Shown: positions 52,506 to 63,180, counted from the first letter of the stretch. The stretch is 64,000 bases of DNA from Lepidostoma basale (GCA_022606425.2 JAHDVF020000016.1:3626501-3690500); one strand, 5' to 3'. Notes: generated from the letters alone by a model not told the origin. A program made the numbers and translations.

Positions 52506-52551
52506 TCAGTCCTGAGGAAGCTCGGTTGTGAGCGAAACCGGTCGACGAACT
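52506..52551 (+). ncRNA. Hammerhead ribozyme-like motif (ACCGGT type)
   Basis: Plus strand: stem I GTC/GAC, CTGAGGA, A, stem II GCTC/GAGC with loop GGTTGT, GAA, palindromic ACCGGT, C17. N7 is G, which is allowed. All invariant core positions match. Downstream ctcaaaaataaaagtggttt is unlike the other tails, so this is a separate family. Confidence 0.75.
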
Positions 52552-52667
52552 CAAAAATAAAAGTGGTTTTAACAAATTAATGTGTATTCAATTTAAATAT
52601 AAAAAAATCATTAGATGATTCTTTTTTATAATTATGACATGGAGAAGGATATCAAGAGAGATTAATA

Positions 52668-52790
52668 CGAATGAAAACGTATATTTTCATACGTACATAA
52701 AATATAATAAAACTTCTATAAAACAATATTTCCATTAGTATTATTTATTAAATATGGAATTTCACATCTTTGTTCAGGAAAAAAATATCC
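52668..52790 (+). repeat. ACATGT-type foldback, collapsed
   Basis: acgaatgaaaacgtatattt and acataaaatataataaaact followed by the tail atatggaatttcacatcttt. The inner core is deleted. Confidence 0.65.
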
Positions 52791-53385
52791 AAGTGACTTA
52801 CCTTTGCCATTTTCCTTGATTTTTTGTTCGAGATATCTTCTAGGCCAAGTGAATCCAAGGCTAGAAATTCGCCATTCGCCCACACTCTATTAACTATGAT
52901 ACCGAGGAGTGGTGACAGTGCTCAAGGTTCGCGGGGAATAAGACACCATTCATAGTTTAGGAGTTAGGCTTATCAGTAGTGTTGTTGGTAAAGGCATACT
53001 CCCGGTATAGCACACTATATTGTAGCCCTACAACCCGTTAGAAGTTTATTTGTTTAATGATCATATTTAATTAAAAACAAAACTAGCAATTTTAATACTC
53101 AACTGCTGACTTTCCTGTATATCTATACAAATATTATATACAATATGTTTAATTAATATACAATGCATTAAAACGTTTTGTTCAGGCTTGAAGGAGTTAA
53201 ATTGCGTAACGTTGTAGTGAGTGGTTAGACTTTATGAATGCAAAATATTTTCAAACAAACTAATTATTCATTCACTCTGACAGTAGAAAATATAAATAAG
53301 TATTTTATTAAATGCAAATATATCGTGGGTGGACTCAAGGTTTTAACTGCCAATAAATACATCGAGTTAAACATAAATGGTAACA
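52790..53385. other. Unclassified unique stretch
   Basis: The segment 52840-53000 is GC-richer. No domain or repeat was seen. Confidence 0.35.
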
Positions 53386-53387
53386 CT

Positions 53388-53525
53388 TAATGGTGTTCTT
53401 GTTGCCAATTCTGATGTATGGAAGTGAAAAGAATGAATCTTTGATGAATGCCGTAAAATTTGTTAACAAAAAATATTTGGAATCTGCATTATAACGATAT
53501 GTGATAGAATGCTAATTGAAAAAAA
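53388..53525 (+). pseudogene. RTE-group relic
   Basis: The plus strand reads VFLLPILMYGSEKNES, which fits GVLLPTLMYGSEAW of RTE-1. Nothing else of the element can be traced with certainty. Confidence 0.5.
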
Positions 53526-53529
53526 AATT

Positions 53530-55245
53530 GGTAGACATGTATAGCCGATAAATGCAGCCTCGGTAAAATTAACAAAAGGTCACGAATATAGTTAAGATAC
53601 ATACCATAACAAATAATGCTCAAATAGTTGTGAACAAAGAAATGTGAACTTTAAAATGGCTATAAATACAAAGGAATACACGACATTACTAAATTATTCA
53701 ACTATTTAAACGTATTTGTGATATTTTTCACAAAAGTTTTCCGTGTTCGAAGTCGGAAAAATTTACTCAGATTTAAAAATATAGAGAATGGTCGAGAAGA
53801 AGGAAAGTCTTATATGTTGTCATTTCAAGTCAAATAAAATCTATCTACGACAATATTTGATAAATAAGTTAATTCAGCTTTCTTTCGTTAATCCCACCTC
53901 TCGTTTCAGATAATATCGGTTAACCGTAATCGCCATATTTCCAAACTTAGGAAAAGTAAACAAAGTGTAGAGAGTATAGAATAGAATAATATATTTAAGG
54001 AGAAGGGAACACCAGATATTAATCGCATACATATTTTTATAATAGTATGTAAATTTTTATATTCCAAAAGAACAAAAATCGTATTTTTACAAAAACCATT
54101 ATTTAAGCAGAAAATATAAAAACGAAGAATCATAATATAAGATCATTTAAATTAGCTTTTAAACGTATTTTTCGTAAATAGAGCTTTATCTGAATGTTTT
54201 AATATCAAAATTTTAAGAACGATAATATATGATTTAGCAATTTTCGGTAAAAAAAAAACAGTTAATTTTCGAATTTGTAAGGAATTAAAATATTTTTTTT
54301 ACGCTAAGGAGTTTAATTTTCACTTCAAAATTGGGAAAATAATCTTAAACGATCTTAAATGAAAAAGAGGGAGATCTTATATCGTTCTCCCGATTTCCAA
54401 GGGATAAAATATTTGAAACATGTAGAGAAAAAAAAACTTAAACGTGGAAGAACAAAGCTGTTATTTATGATAAAAAATTTACACGAAATTCAATGGTGTT
54501 ATCCCGTTGATTATTTTTTAAATTATTGATTGAGATTGTCAAGACTAATCATTTTTATTAAAACGTGGCTTCAGAGATTTCTTATTTTAAACAACGAAAT
54601 ATCGTTTAAAAAATATGGTTTCTCTTTGATAATAATATTATAAAATCAGAACTATCTTTTGGTAAAACTATTATAAATTTGACGCCTGTTGCAATAAAAT
54701 TCGCATTTTATATCATATTCACATTATATGTAACAAGTTTCCATCTCTTCGGTATCATTTTTTACGTGCGGTAGTACTAGATCTAACAAATTTCAGATGA
54801 TATATTTTTATAGAAAACTGGGATGACACTCTTTGATAAATACGAAAAAAGTACCGTCATGGCTGCATAATGGGTAGTCACAGATGAATGAAAGATTCGC
54901 GACTAAGAAAACGGAAATATTTTCTCGGAATACATCAGCTGGGAAGGGTGTATTTCTCGGGCAATACAATGCAAAGTACAGAACCCTTACAGTTCGTATG
55001 AATGTGCCAATAAATTCATGTATCCCGGTATAAAGAAATAATTCAGAACGAAAATACGTGTTCCGATTACAAATCACTGCTTAATAAGGCTCCCTTCCGT
55101 AGAAATAGGTTTATCGGTATTAAAATTTATATATTCCTCTTGTACGCTAGTTGTAGTATAAGTAGGTCGTCGTGCTAAGCGGATACTTTCTTTTGATTAT
55201 TTACGTATATCATAACAAAATTTCAATATAAATTAATATACAATA
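53530..55245. other. No recognisable feature
   Basis: About 1.7 kb of AT-rich sequence. An 89-codon minus frame (54808-55077) has ATG and mixed composition but no known domain. The segment 54830-55080 is somewhat GC-richer and could be conserved non-coding DNA. Confidence 0.4.
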
Positions 55246-55249
55246 TATC

Positions 55250-55560
55250 AAACTTTGTCACTCGTTAATTTTCTTACTCTTTCTATTAAAATTCTGCCCT
55301 GGACTTTACCAACGACACTCAAATGACTAATGGCTCTGTGGTTTCCACATTCCATACGCGATCCTTTTCCTTTGTACAGGGGCATAATTACTGCTCTCCT
55401 CCAGTCTAGCAGCGCATATCCAAGCACTGGTTAAATAACTTACATAACCATTCAGAAACCGCTTCCCCACCGCTTTTAACAAAATATATGGCGATACAAT
55501 CAAACCCAACAGCTTTTCTACTTTCCATATCATTTGTACTTATTTCCCAGTAATATCATT
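55250..55560 (-). pseudogene. RTE-group RT domain, N-terminal fragment
   Basis: Minus-strand frames give SWKVEKLLGLIVSPYILLKA, VGKRFLNGYVSYLTSAWI, then in another frame PCTKEKDRVWNVETTEPL and ERVRKLTSDK. They correspond to the reverse transcriptase region around L-Y-K-G-K-G-x-R-x-E-C-x-N-Y/H-R-x-I-S-L. It is the only piece in the window from upstream of the catalytic box of this clade. Confidence 0.65.
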
Positions 55561-55569
55561 TAAAGGTCC

Positions 55570-55750
55570 TAATCAAATATTGAATATCGGCCACGTGAGG
55601 AGTCAGAGTAATCGACGCACGTGCATGACACAATGTATGAATGTTGAGGAAGCGAGAGAAATATGTCAGGAAAGAAAAGTGTGGCAGTCCATTATTTCTG
55701 CCTACCCCTTCTGGGAGACGGCGTGATGGTAAGTTAGTTAGTTAGTTTAT
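55570..55750 (+). pseudogene. RTE-1 LINE 3' end
   Basis: caaatattgaatatcggcca, acgtgcatgacacaatgtat, gtgtggcagtccattatttc, then gagacggcgtgatggtaagt and (TTAG)n. The RTE fragment immediately upstream is in the opposite orientation. Confidence 0.85.
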
Positions 55751-55837
55751 AATATATCAATTGATTACGAAGAAATAATTATATTCAAATACTTTAGTAT
55801 TTCATTTCAAGCTACATAAAAGCAAGAATAATTGTTC

Positions 55838-55985
55838 TTCATATAAAGTAATCACTTTGTGGATAGACATTTTAAATAATTATACAAATAAAACAACTTT
55901 GTATTTAACCACGGTAGGGTTATGGGGCCATATTATACAGGCATCAATATAATAATCCTACCATGGTTTAATACAAAGTTATTTC
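55838..55985. repeat. Foldback without hammerhead core
   Basis: aactttgtatttaaccacgg and its near-complement ccatggtttaatacaaagtt form arms. A left tail with aagtaatcactttgtgg resembles the ACCGGT-type tail, so the core was probably lost. Confidence 0.6.
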
Positions 55986-55989
55986 ATGC

Positions 55990-56085
55990 GGGTCCTCTTG
56001 AGACGCTGAACTCCAGCTTTCTCTCCGCCGTTTTGGGGGTCTTCCTGGTCAGCGTTGTCCGTTTGGCGTCCCATGGAGAGCTTAA
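55990..56085 (-). pseudogene. LINE C-terminal relic
   Basis: The minus strand reads PGRPPKRRRESWSSASQEDP, the PGRPPKRW-x-x-S-W-x-S-A-S-Q-E motif that ends many insect RTE-group ORFs. It is the same kind of relic as 7330-7505. Confidence 0.55.
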
Positions 56086-56087
56086 AC

Positions 56088-56240
56088 TTACGTTTTAGAA
56101 ATGTTGATTATATTTTATGATATTGACATATTTCTCCTTATTTAAAAATAACACATTTGATAAATCCTTGCAAGACAATACATGTCAATCGTTATTCTCA
56201 AATCATTTTGAAATTTTATATATTATAGCATCTAGGAAAT
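56088..56240 (+). repeat. ACATGT-type foldback relic
   Basis: cttacgttttagaaatgttg, atttgataaatccttgcaag, acatgtcaatcgttattctc. TTGATAA and ACATGTC survive; GAA is lost. Confidence 0.55.
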
Positions 56241-56925
56241 TCGCGTTTTCCACAACACTAAATAGAAAGTAATTCCATTCTCCTTTATCTTAAATTGCAT
56301 TCCTTATGACTGAGAGTTGTGTGCATCCCGTAAACTATCCACTATGAGTTCCTGTCACCGGTCAATCTTCAGGCTGCAGCTTTTGAGAGGTCGTTCAGCA
56401 CCGGTCGACCAGCGTATTGGTGCCACTTTCTCTTAAATTTTCTCATTATTATAGTTATTATCTTTACTATTTTATGTAGAATATTTTATACTACCTTTTT
56501 TATATTTGTTGTTGTTTTAACTCGAGTTTATATTTCCATTGCATTTTTAATTACGTTACAATTATATTTCAACTAAATCCTTTGTTTCATAATACTCAAA
56601 TTGATGGCTACCGAGGGACCAGGAACGCGGTCCATTTCTTTGCGGCCAGCGCTCACATAACGTATGTACGTCCGTAGCGTGTGTCCATGTCTTGTACTTA
56701 TTTTAAGTTGTATATAAATGGAGTTTTTGTATTATTCAAATACAAAACACGTTCTTCATAAGCGGCTCAGAGTCCAAAACCGCGGGAAAGGATGAATTTA
56801 ACACTTTCAAGCGCAAGTCAGTTTTGTTAGCATATTAACAGTTTTATTTACATTTGTCAATCTCCACAGATAATCGTGTTTTTCTATTGATGATATTATT
56901 GTAACGTATATTGAGCCAGAGTAGG
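56240..56925. other. Unclassified
   Basis: Two GC-richer patches (56330-56430 and 56595-56690) occur in AT-rich DNA. Neither matches a repeat here. Confidence 0.35.
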
Positions 56926-56929
56926 AAGA

Positions 56930-57160
56930 GAATTGTTGTCTTATGTGATGTCTAGAAAGATGGCATATTTGGGACACATTCTCCGCAACGAGAAATACGA
57001 TCTGCTGCACCTCATCTTAAAAGGGAAGATTAAGGGTAGACGCATTGTGGAGCTCGGGGGGCGGGGAGGTTGTTCAATCTGGCACAGGACAGAAACTCCT
57101 ACGCCATGGTTATAGCCGACGTCGTGGTGACTTGACATGGCACTTGAAGAAGAATAAGAA
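56930..57160 (+). pseudogene. RTE-3 LINE C-terminal fragment
   Basis: The plus strand reads SRKMAYLGHILRNEKYDLLH, LILKGKIKGRR, then a decayed V-G-R-R-x-x-S-W-L block and a GAAGAAGAA-like end. It matches VSYLGRVLRGERYHLLRLII in the 59815-60410 copy. Confidence 0.75.
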
Positions 57161-57164
57161 CATA

Positions 57165-57395
57165 TATTGACGACTTTCGTGGCATAGCAGAAAGAGCTTT
57201 TATTGACACACCAAAGGTCCCGTACCAATGACAGTGTGATTATCAGAACGTCTTTGTTCTGGTGTAGAATTTACGTGAAAATAAAATGGCGATAGATTAA
57301 CTACTTATCACATGTCATGAGAATCAAAATAATAGTTTAAACAAATTGTATATATCAATTGAGTTCAAACGACCTGTTGTACACAATAAAAAAAA
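57165..57395 (+). repeat. tRNA-derived SINE
   Basis: gacgactttcgtggcatagc, an eroded B-box region (aaaggtcccgtaccaatgac), then gtgtagaatttacgtgaaaa, gcgatagattaactacttat and gttcaaacgacctgttgtac with an A-run. Confidence 0.8.
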
Positions 57396-57399
57396 TATT

Positions 57400-57820
57400 A
57401 AAAAAGTATCCTGAATTCTAAGAAGATTATAAAGAATGTATTTATAGTTTCATGATTACTTAAAACTTTGCAATATTTTACAGAATCTGACAGCCATACA
57501 AATGATTTTCCAACAGGTTAAATAGAACCTATTGCATTCAAATGGCATCCACCCCTGAAATCGAAAATCATTATTTGATAAATGGTGTGATATTAATCTT
57601 ACATCCCTTTCCGCCTCTGAAATTCTATTCAATTGAATTGCGCGACCTTAGCAAGATCCCTGAGGTCATGATGAGAGTTGCTTAGTACCGAATAAAATGT
57701 TTCCTCCTACCCTATCATAAAATAACTATTAAAAATATACGGAAATTAAACTTAGAATAATTCATAAGTAACACTTAAAAAACTATAAATGCTGTGCAAT
57801 ACATTTAGACAAATTCATAA
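57400..57820. other. Unique stretch
   Basis: The segment 57500-57690 is GC-richer and repeat-free (gcattcaaatggcatccacc and following), a weak candidate for conserved non-coding DNA. Confidence 0.35.
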
Positions 57821-58185
57821 TACTAACTAACTAACTAACTAACCATCACGCCGTCTCCCCGAAAGGGTAGGCAGAAAGAATGGACTGTCACACTTTAACC
57901 GATGCGGCACTCCATCCTTCTCTTTTCGCCCCGCGGGAGACGTGGTGTGATGGGTTGCGAACCTCATCGCCACCAATAGGCATCTCCCGCGCACACTTCA
58001 ATCGTCCAATATCCACAAAAAAACTCAAACAAATAATATTGAATAAAATAACAAAATAAAAATAATTTATCACAAAATTGTCTTTTTAGATGGTTCACAT
58101 ATTGTCTATTTAATTTATGTTCCACGTATCCACAGTTTTTTTTAATTAGCAATAATAAGGCACTTAAAACAAACCAATACCATCA
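57821..58185 (-). repeat. Variant B element with RTE-like tail
   Basis: Minus strand: (GTTA)n terminus, RTE-like 55 bp tail, then ggcggggcgaaaagagaagg-like sequence, accaataggcatctcccgcg on the plus strand, and a body ending near tttatgttccacgtatccac. It is collinear with 33318-33830. Confidence 0.78.
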
Positions 58186-58204
58186 AAAACTATTTTTATT
58201 TTTT

Positions 58205-58427
<223 letters not shown>

Positions 58428-58542
58428 TATATATATCTACATAATATAATTTTAAAGATCTAGTAAATCACATATCTAATTGACGTCACATAACTAATTG
58501 ATAAATAAACGTTTACTAATGATACACATTAGTAGGTGGTTT

Positions 58543-58810
58543 ATTAACTAACTTACCATCACGCCGTCTCCCCGAAAAGATAGGCAGAAAAAATGTACCG
58601 CCACATTTTTCTATCCAGACATATTTCTCTCACTTCCTATACTTTCTTACTTTGTGTCATGCACACACATAGATTTTCCCGACTCCTCACGTTGCTGATA
58701 TTCAATATTTGATTTATTTAATTGTGACACGTTTTCTCGTATAGATCGTGTGCATTCTTACCATTATTTCTTCAAACGGTCTTTCCATATGTCCAAACCA
58801 TATTAATGAC
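58543..58810 (-). pseudogene. RTE-1 LINE 3' end, diverged
   Basis: Minus-strand blocks in order: tggtttggacatatggaaag, gaaataatggtaagaatgca, aattaaataaatcaaatatt, gtgtgtgcatgacacaaagt, and gtgatggtaagttag. Substitutions and small deletions are frequent. Confidence 0.7.
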
Positions 58811-58884
58811 ATATCTTATATTTTTTTCGGGGGATTTGCAATTTGATTTATAATAATTTGGATCTCGTTGACAGCAAAGTGAGA

Positions 58885-59141
58885 ATCGCCGATTCAAAGG
58901 TAAAACTCATTAAGAGACATTTTAATTTTTTTTTTTTTTTGCAATTTTTGTATCAGACTTGTGAATTCTACGTCAGAAAATAATCACCAAGTGTTTTTAT
59001 TAAAGAAAAACTTTTATTCTTTAATAAATACACTTGGTGATTATTTTCTGACGTAGAATTCACAAGTCTGATACAAAAATTGCAAAAAAAATAAAAAAAA
59101 TAAAAATGTCACTTAATGAGTTTTACCTTTGAACCGCCGAT
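58885..59141. repeat. Long near-perfect palindrome
   Basis: Arms 58885-59008 and 59017-59141 of about 124 bp are reverse complements with few differences and an 8 bp loop. The inner 80 bp (caagtgtttttattaaagaa outward through acttgtgaattctacgtcag) is almost exact. No hammerhead core and no match elsewhere in the window. Confidence 0.85.
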
Positions 59142-59174
59142 GTATACTTTTGATTAATTCCTATTCTTTTTATT

Positions 59175-59320
59175 CTTGCTCTCGGCGCTACATCTGTGTG
59201 GGATTTGGCCTCCTCCACAGAATCTTTCAATAGCTCCTATCTCCATCTCTCTATATTCTCCAGATCTTTCTAAATAGTATCACCCAGTCCTATTTCACGC
59301 GGTCAATTTTATTGATTCTG
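59175..59320 (-). pseudogene. RTE-group 3' end fragment
   Basis: ggcgctacatctgtgtggga and tttggcctcctccacagaat match the terminus at 22120-22170 (tgcatcccggtgtgggactt). The coding part is decayed. Confidence 0.6.
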
Positions 59321-59324
59321 TGTA

Positions 59325-59715
59325 TTTTTATGCATGTATTACAATCGCTGTTTATTACCCTAAAAAAAACTTAAAGATGAATAGAAATGAAGTGAGGACT
59401 CTTCGTTACATAATATTATGCTTCCGTTGCATAGCTCCCTGAGATTGGTGGAAAATTTAATACGGAACATTTCAAAGTGCGGACTACTTACCACCTGAGG
59501 TGGAGAAAATGTGGGAAAGGAGAACGAGAGCTGTTTTCTGTTGTGATTACTTAAGCTGAATAACAAAAGATCAAGGAAAATTTTTCATTCCATTCTTAAA
59601 GATAGACAGAGGTAGTTACGGTGCTATTCAAACTTGTAATATTAAATCAGATAATACGATAAAAAAAATTCAATAATTAAAATTCAAAGTCTTGATGCGT
59701 AGCTGATTTTTTAAC
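59325..59715. other. No recognisable feature
   Basis: A 68-codon minus frame (59360-59566) lacks a domain. Confidence 0.4.
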
Positions 59716-59814
59716 AACACGTTTGGGTCTAGATCCCGGGTACTTGGGTTCAAGCCTGTATACGACCCGATTCCTTCTTCATAACAATGAGCTATTTTGT
59801 GCTCATGTTGCTGA

Positions 59815-60410
59815 TTGTAGAGTTAAATACCTTGACAGAATTATTACTAAAGCGCTTGACTTGAATATTAAAATAAAATGCAGAATTGAAGTTTCACGAG
59901 TTACATTTAATGAAATGAAAACCTTATTTTGCAACGATAATCTTAATCTGAAACTCCGACGAAGAATGGTTAAATGTTATAAATGGTCTGTTCTACAATA
60001 TGACTGTGAAACTTGAACTCTGAAAGTAAATGGATTGAACCGGTTGGAGGCGTTTGAGATGTGGATATATGTACCACAGGTCCGTATACCGTATACGTAC
60101 TACGTAGAGCCAGAATCCATAGAGAGCTCTTGTCGTGTGTGGAGGTTAGAGAGGTCTCATATTTAGGTCGTGTGCTAAGGGGAGAAAGATACCACCTCCT
60201 TCGGCTGATAATCATGGGCAAAATAGAGGAACGGCGGGGAGTTGGTAGAAGGCAGTTATCCTGGCTGCGAAATATAAGAGAGTTGGAAGGAATGAGTAGA
60301 GTTGAGGGCCTATTTCTAGTGGCGCGGCGTGAGACAGAGATTATTTCGTTGTAGTGATCGCCAATTTTTAGGGGACCTGACGCTGCATCAGAAGATGAAG
60401 AATATTATAT
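59815..60410 (+). pseudogene. RTE-3 LINE 3' end, best copy
   Basis: The plus strand in two frames gives CRVKYLDRIITKALDLNIKI, LKLRRRMVKCYKWSVLQYDC, ET then stop, TLKVNGLNRLEAFEMW, then after a shift VREVSYLGRVLRGERYHLLR and LSWLRNIRELEGMSRVEGLF. The tail has atcagaagatgaagaatatt, a (GAA)-like end. It spans the post-catalytic region of an RTE-group ORF. Stops and a frameshift make it dead. Confidence 0.82.
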
Positions 60411-60413
60411 TAT

Positions 60414-60545
60414 AAACTAACTAACTTACCATCACGCCGTCTCCCGAAAGGGTAGGCAGAAAGAATGGACTGCCACATTTTAACCGATACGGCACTCCAT
60501 CCTTCTCTTTTCGCCCCGCGGGAGACGCGGTGTGATGGGTTGCAT
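60414..60545 (-). repeat. Variant B element, truncated
   Basis: aactaactaacttaccatca, agggtaggcagaaagaatgg, accgatacggcactccatcc, and ccccgcgggagacgcggtgt. It is 5'-truncated relative to 57821-58185 and adjoins the RTE-3 end. Confidence 0.75.
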
Positions 60546-61380
60546 TATATATTGCATAATAAATTATATTATATTATGGGTTATATTATATATTGCATAA
60601 TAAATTCTAATACCATTGAAACGTAATAATATTTGTGTTAGTTATATTAAACCAAACAAATAGTTAAGTTAATGTTATTAAAATAATAAGGATTTAATAT
60701 AAATCCTTTCGGTCTTAAGTAATAAACGTGGCGTCATTTACAGCCTAAGCCAAACATTATCCTAACAAACTTGATATTTTTAGTAGTTTTCGTCATCAAT
60801 GGAGAAATCGAAGAATCACTGTCGCTTACTATATTCTTAAGCGCCTATGAGGCAGGTTATTCACGAAAACGGCGGTATACAAATTAGCCTAATTATTTAT
60901 ATTATTATCTAAATAAAATGGATACACTTCGATTAGGATTAAAGGCGTTACAGAAGATTAGGATTAAGATTATTTTTTTCTTGGATCTTCCTTCTGTTGT
61001 AGCAAATTAATTTATTTGTATTGTTCTGTTGGTATTATGTAATTATGAACACCTACAGTTACAAGAGTCTGAATATTTTAGTATCCCGGAAAAAGTTTCA
61101 TAATTAGGCTATTTTAAATAAATGGATAAACGATTTTTCTCGAATCTTATATTGTTTTCAATATTGACTCAATAAATTAAGTTTGTATGTACCACTAAAC
61201 CAAGATATTTTATTTATATCAATATTGAGCACAATGCTTCAAACATCGGAATATTCGAATTTACTTTGTTTTTATTGACACGAAATCTAAATAACGTCCT
61301 TCAATATCAACCCTCCTTTGTTTAGAGACGTGTAATCAATATTTTCCGCAGCAAATAAGGCATTTTATATTCGTTTATTT
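60546..61380. other. Mostly unclassified
   Basis: A short direct repeat (tatattgcataataaatt) occurs twice at 60548-60608. The segment 60720-60870 is GC-richer. No gene is seen. Confidence 0.4.
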
Positions 61381-61384
61381 CAAA

Positions 61385-61700
61385 AATTATGTGGGAGGAC
61401 CCTCGTAAACATTTACATAGTCAAGTATTCTGGCGTAATGGAATACACCGCCACAAAGGTGTTCCAGATACCATCGCAATTCCTACGTTCTCCAAAATAC
61501 ACAGAGTCCTTTGGTTCATTGTTGGTCTTAGAAGAGATGAGTCCTCTGATAGGATATCCCGACAGGACAGCACAGGAAGTCCAATTATCCCTTGTGGAAA
61601 AAGAGGAAATAACCACGGCAGGAATTTCCTCCCAGTACTAGCATATCTCCCGCGAAGCCTTTGTAAAAATCAATTCGAACGGGACTAAAATAAATGAGGA
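61385..61700. other. Unique block open in several frames
   Basis: Plus frames of 99 codons (61389-61688) and 67 codons (61438-61641) and a minus frame of 67 codons (61413-61616) overlap. The DNA is GC-richer and non-repetitive. None of the frames has a recognised domain. It may be conserved non-coding DNA or a lone exon. Confidence 0.35.
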
Positions 61701-62100
61701 TATTGCCTGTGACTTTCGGCATGAATTTAGGATTACCGCTACCTCTCTATTCCATATTTATTTAGCTTATCATATCCTCAGATAGTTGCCAAAACAAAAT
61801 CGCTTATATTCCGTGAGAGAAATATTATTTCATAAAGCACCCACTACTGGCAGGCGTAATAGAAACATCGTGTCGCACGGAATCTTATGAAATAAATATT
61901 TTTACGCCTACCCGAGTTCGGAATACCAAAATCTCATCTGGTTCCAAAATAGAATAAATACATTTTCTTAGATTTTATTTGATTCAACGTAAAATATATA
62001 TCTAAATTTCTAAATTTGTTATGTACCTAACCACCCGTTACCACAAATCACTTTTCTACGTCTCTATATTTTCAATCAATATTTGTTTATATTACCTAAG
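61700..62100. other. Unclassified flank
   Basis: Unique sequence before the presumed LTR; no gene is recognised. Confidence 0.35.
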
Positions 62101-62149
62101 TAAACATTTGGAGATTCAGTGATATATTAATTGATCTGTTCCCACGTCT

Positions 62150-62500
62150 TCGTCCGACTAGTTTGTTTATATTATTAATATAAGGGCTCGAACGCGAGGT
62201 TATTGATCTGTTCCTACAGGTACCTACATGTGTCATCGAACAAAGAGATGCACACTACTTAAGCCGAACCGCATCTAGGATTGAACCAGATACATTTGCA
62301 TTTCCTTAAAAGTAACACGTCCAGATACAATTACAACTCTTCTTTACCTATGTAATTTCTTATTGTTTATCGTCTTAAAATAAAGTTCTATACATAAAAA
62401 TTCAATCGTGTTGGAAGTTATTCCATTCCTAAAATCCTCACCCGAAGGATAAATCATAAAATTGGTGGCAAAGTGGCAAGACCCATTAAAAACATAAAAT
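62150..62500 (+). mobile_element. Presumed 5' LTR of a Ty3/gypsy-like element
   Basis: An AATAAA signal (aaaataaagttctatac, about 62377-62393) lies about 110 bp before the primer-binding site. The segment ends in ataaaat. The left boundary cannot be placed because the 3' LTR is outside the window; the start given is approximate. Confidence 0.45.
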
Positions 62501-62518
62501 TGGTGGCAGCGCTGGGAT
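62501..62518 (+). promoter_or_regulatory. tRNA-Leu primer-binding site
   Basis: TGGTGGCAGCGCTGGGAT complements the 3' end of an animal tRNA-Leu (AAG type) including CCA, with one mismatch (GCGC instead of GCGG). A partial duplicate, attggtggcaaagtggcaag, begins 38 bp upstream at 62461. Confidence 0.65.
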
Positions 62519-62601
62519 CTATTCCTTCACAACGTACGTTAGATTGCAATAATAACGACGGTTCATAGCGATTTGAACGAAGGAGGACCCAAATACTAAG
62601 A

Positions 62602-62825
62602 AGAAGACGACATCACAACAACAGAAATTCGAGAAAATTCAAATACACATATACGCCTCTCCAGAGCATCAATCCAGAAGACGACATCACAACAACAGAA
62701 ATTCAAGAAAATTCAAAAACATCATCAACGCCTCTCCAGAGCATCAATCCAGCAGATGACATCACAACAACGGTGATTCCTGAATTTTCCAGACATCTTC
62801 TACGCTTCTCCAGCTTCAACGCTGC
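62602..62825 (+). repeat. Three 74 bp tandem repeats in the element leader
   Basis: Units start at 62602, 62676 and 62751 and share agaagacgacatcacaacaa and cgcctctccagagcatcaat. The third is the most diverged. Confidence 0.85.
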
Positions 62826-62929
62826 AGACAAGAGGACCCGAAGAAGATCCGTATATAAGATAAGTTTACTTTTAAGTCTTGTAATTGCTTCTCATTTTTT
62901 TTTTCTCTAAGTTTTTTTATTTACAAAAA

Positions 62930-63180
62930 AAACATTTTTAGGTTTTTTTTATAAAAGCCACATATTCATTTTTAGTTTTTTTTTATAAAAGCCCAGTATA
63001 TATTTAAATTTTAGGTCTTTTTTTTATAAAAGCCATTATTAAGCTTTTTTTTTTAAAGCCACATACCATACAAACTTTTAGGTCTTTTTAAATAAAAGCC
63101 ATATATTTAATTTTAGTTTTTTTTATAAAAAACATTTCATTTTTAGGTTTTTTTATAAAAGCCATAATTTTGACTATTTC
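62930..63180 (+). repeat. Degenerate T-rich repeats in the element leader
   Basis: Seven or so units of the form tttttaggttttttttataa followed by aagcca, at 28-45 bp spacing. They lie between the 74 bp repeats and gag. Confidence 0.75.

Noticed and set aside
62930..63180. CRISPR-like array of short spaced repeats
   Set aside because: The units are degenerate and T-rich, sit in a retrotransposon leader, and the genome is eukaryotic.
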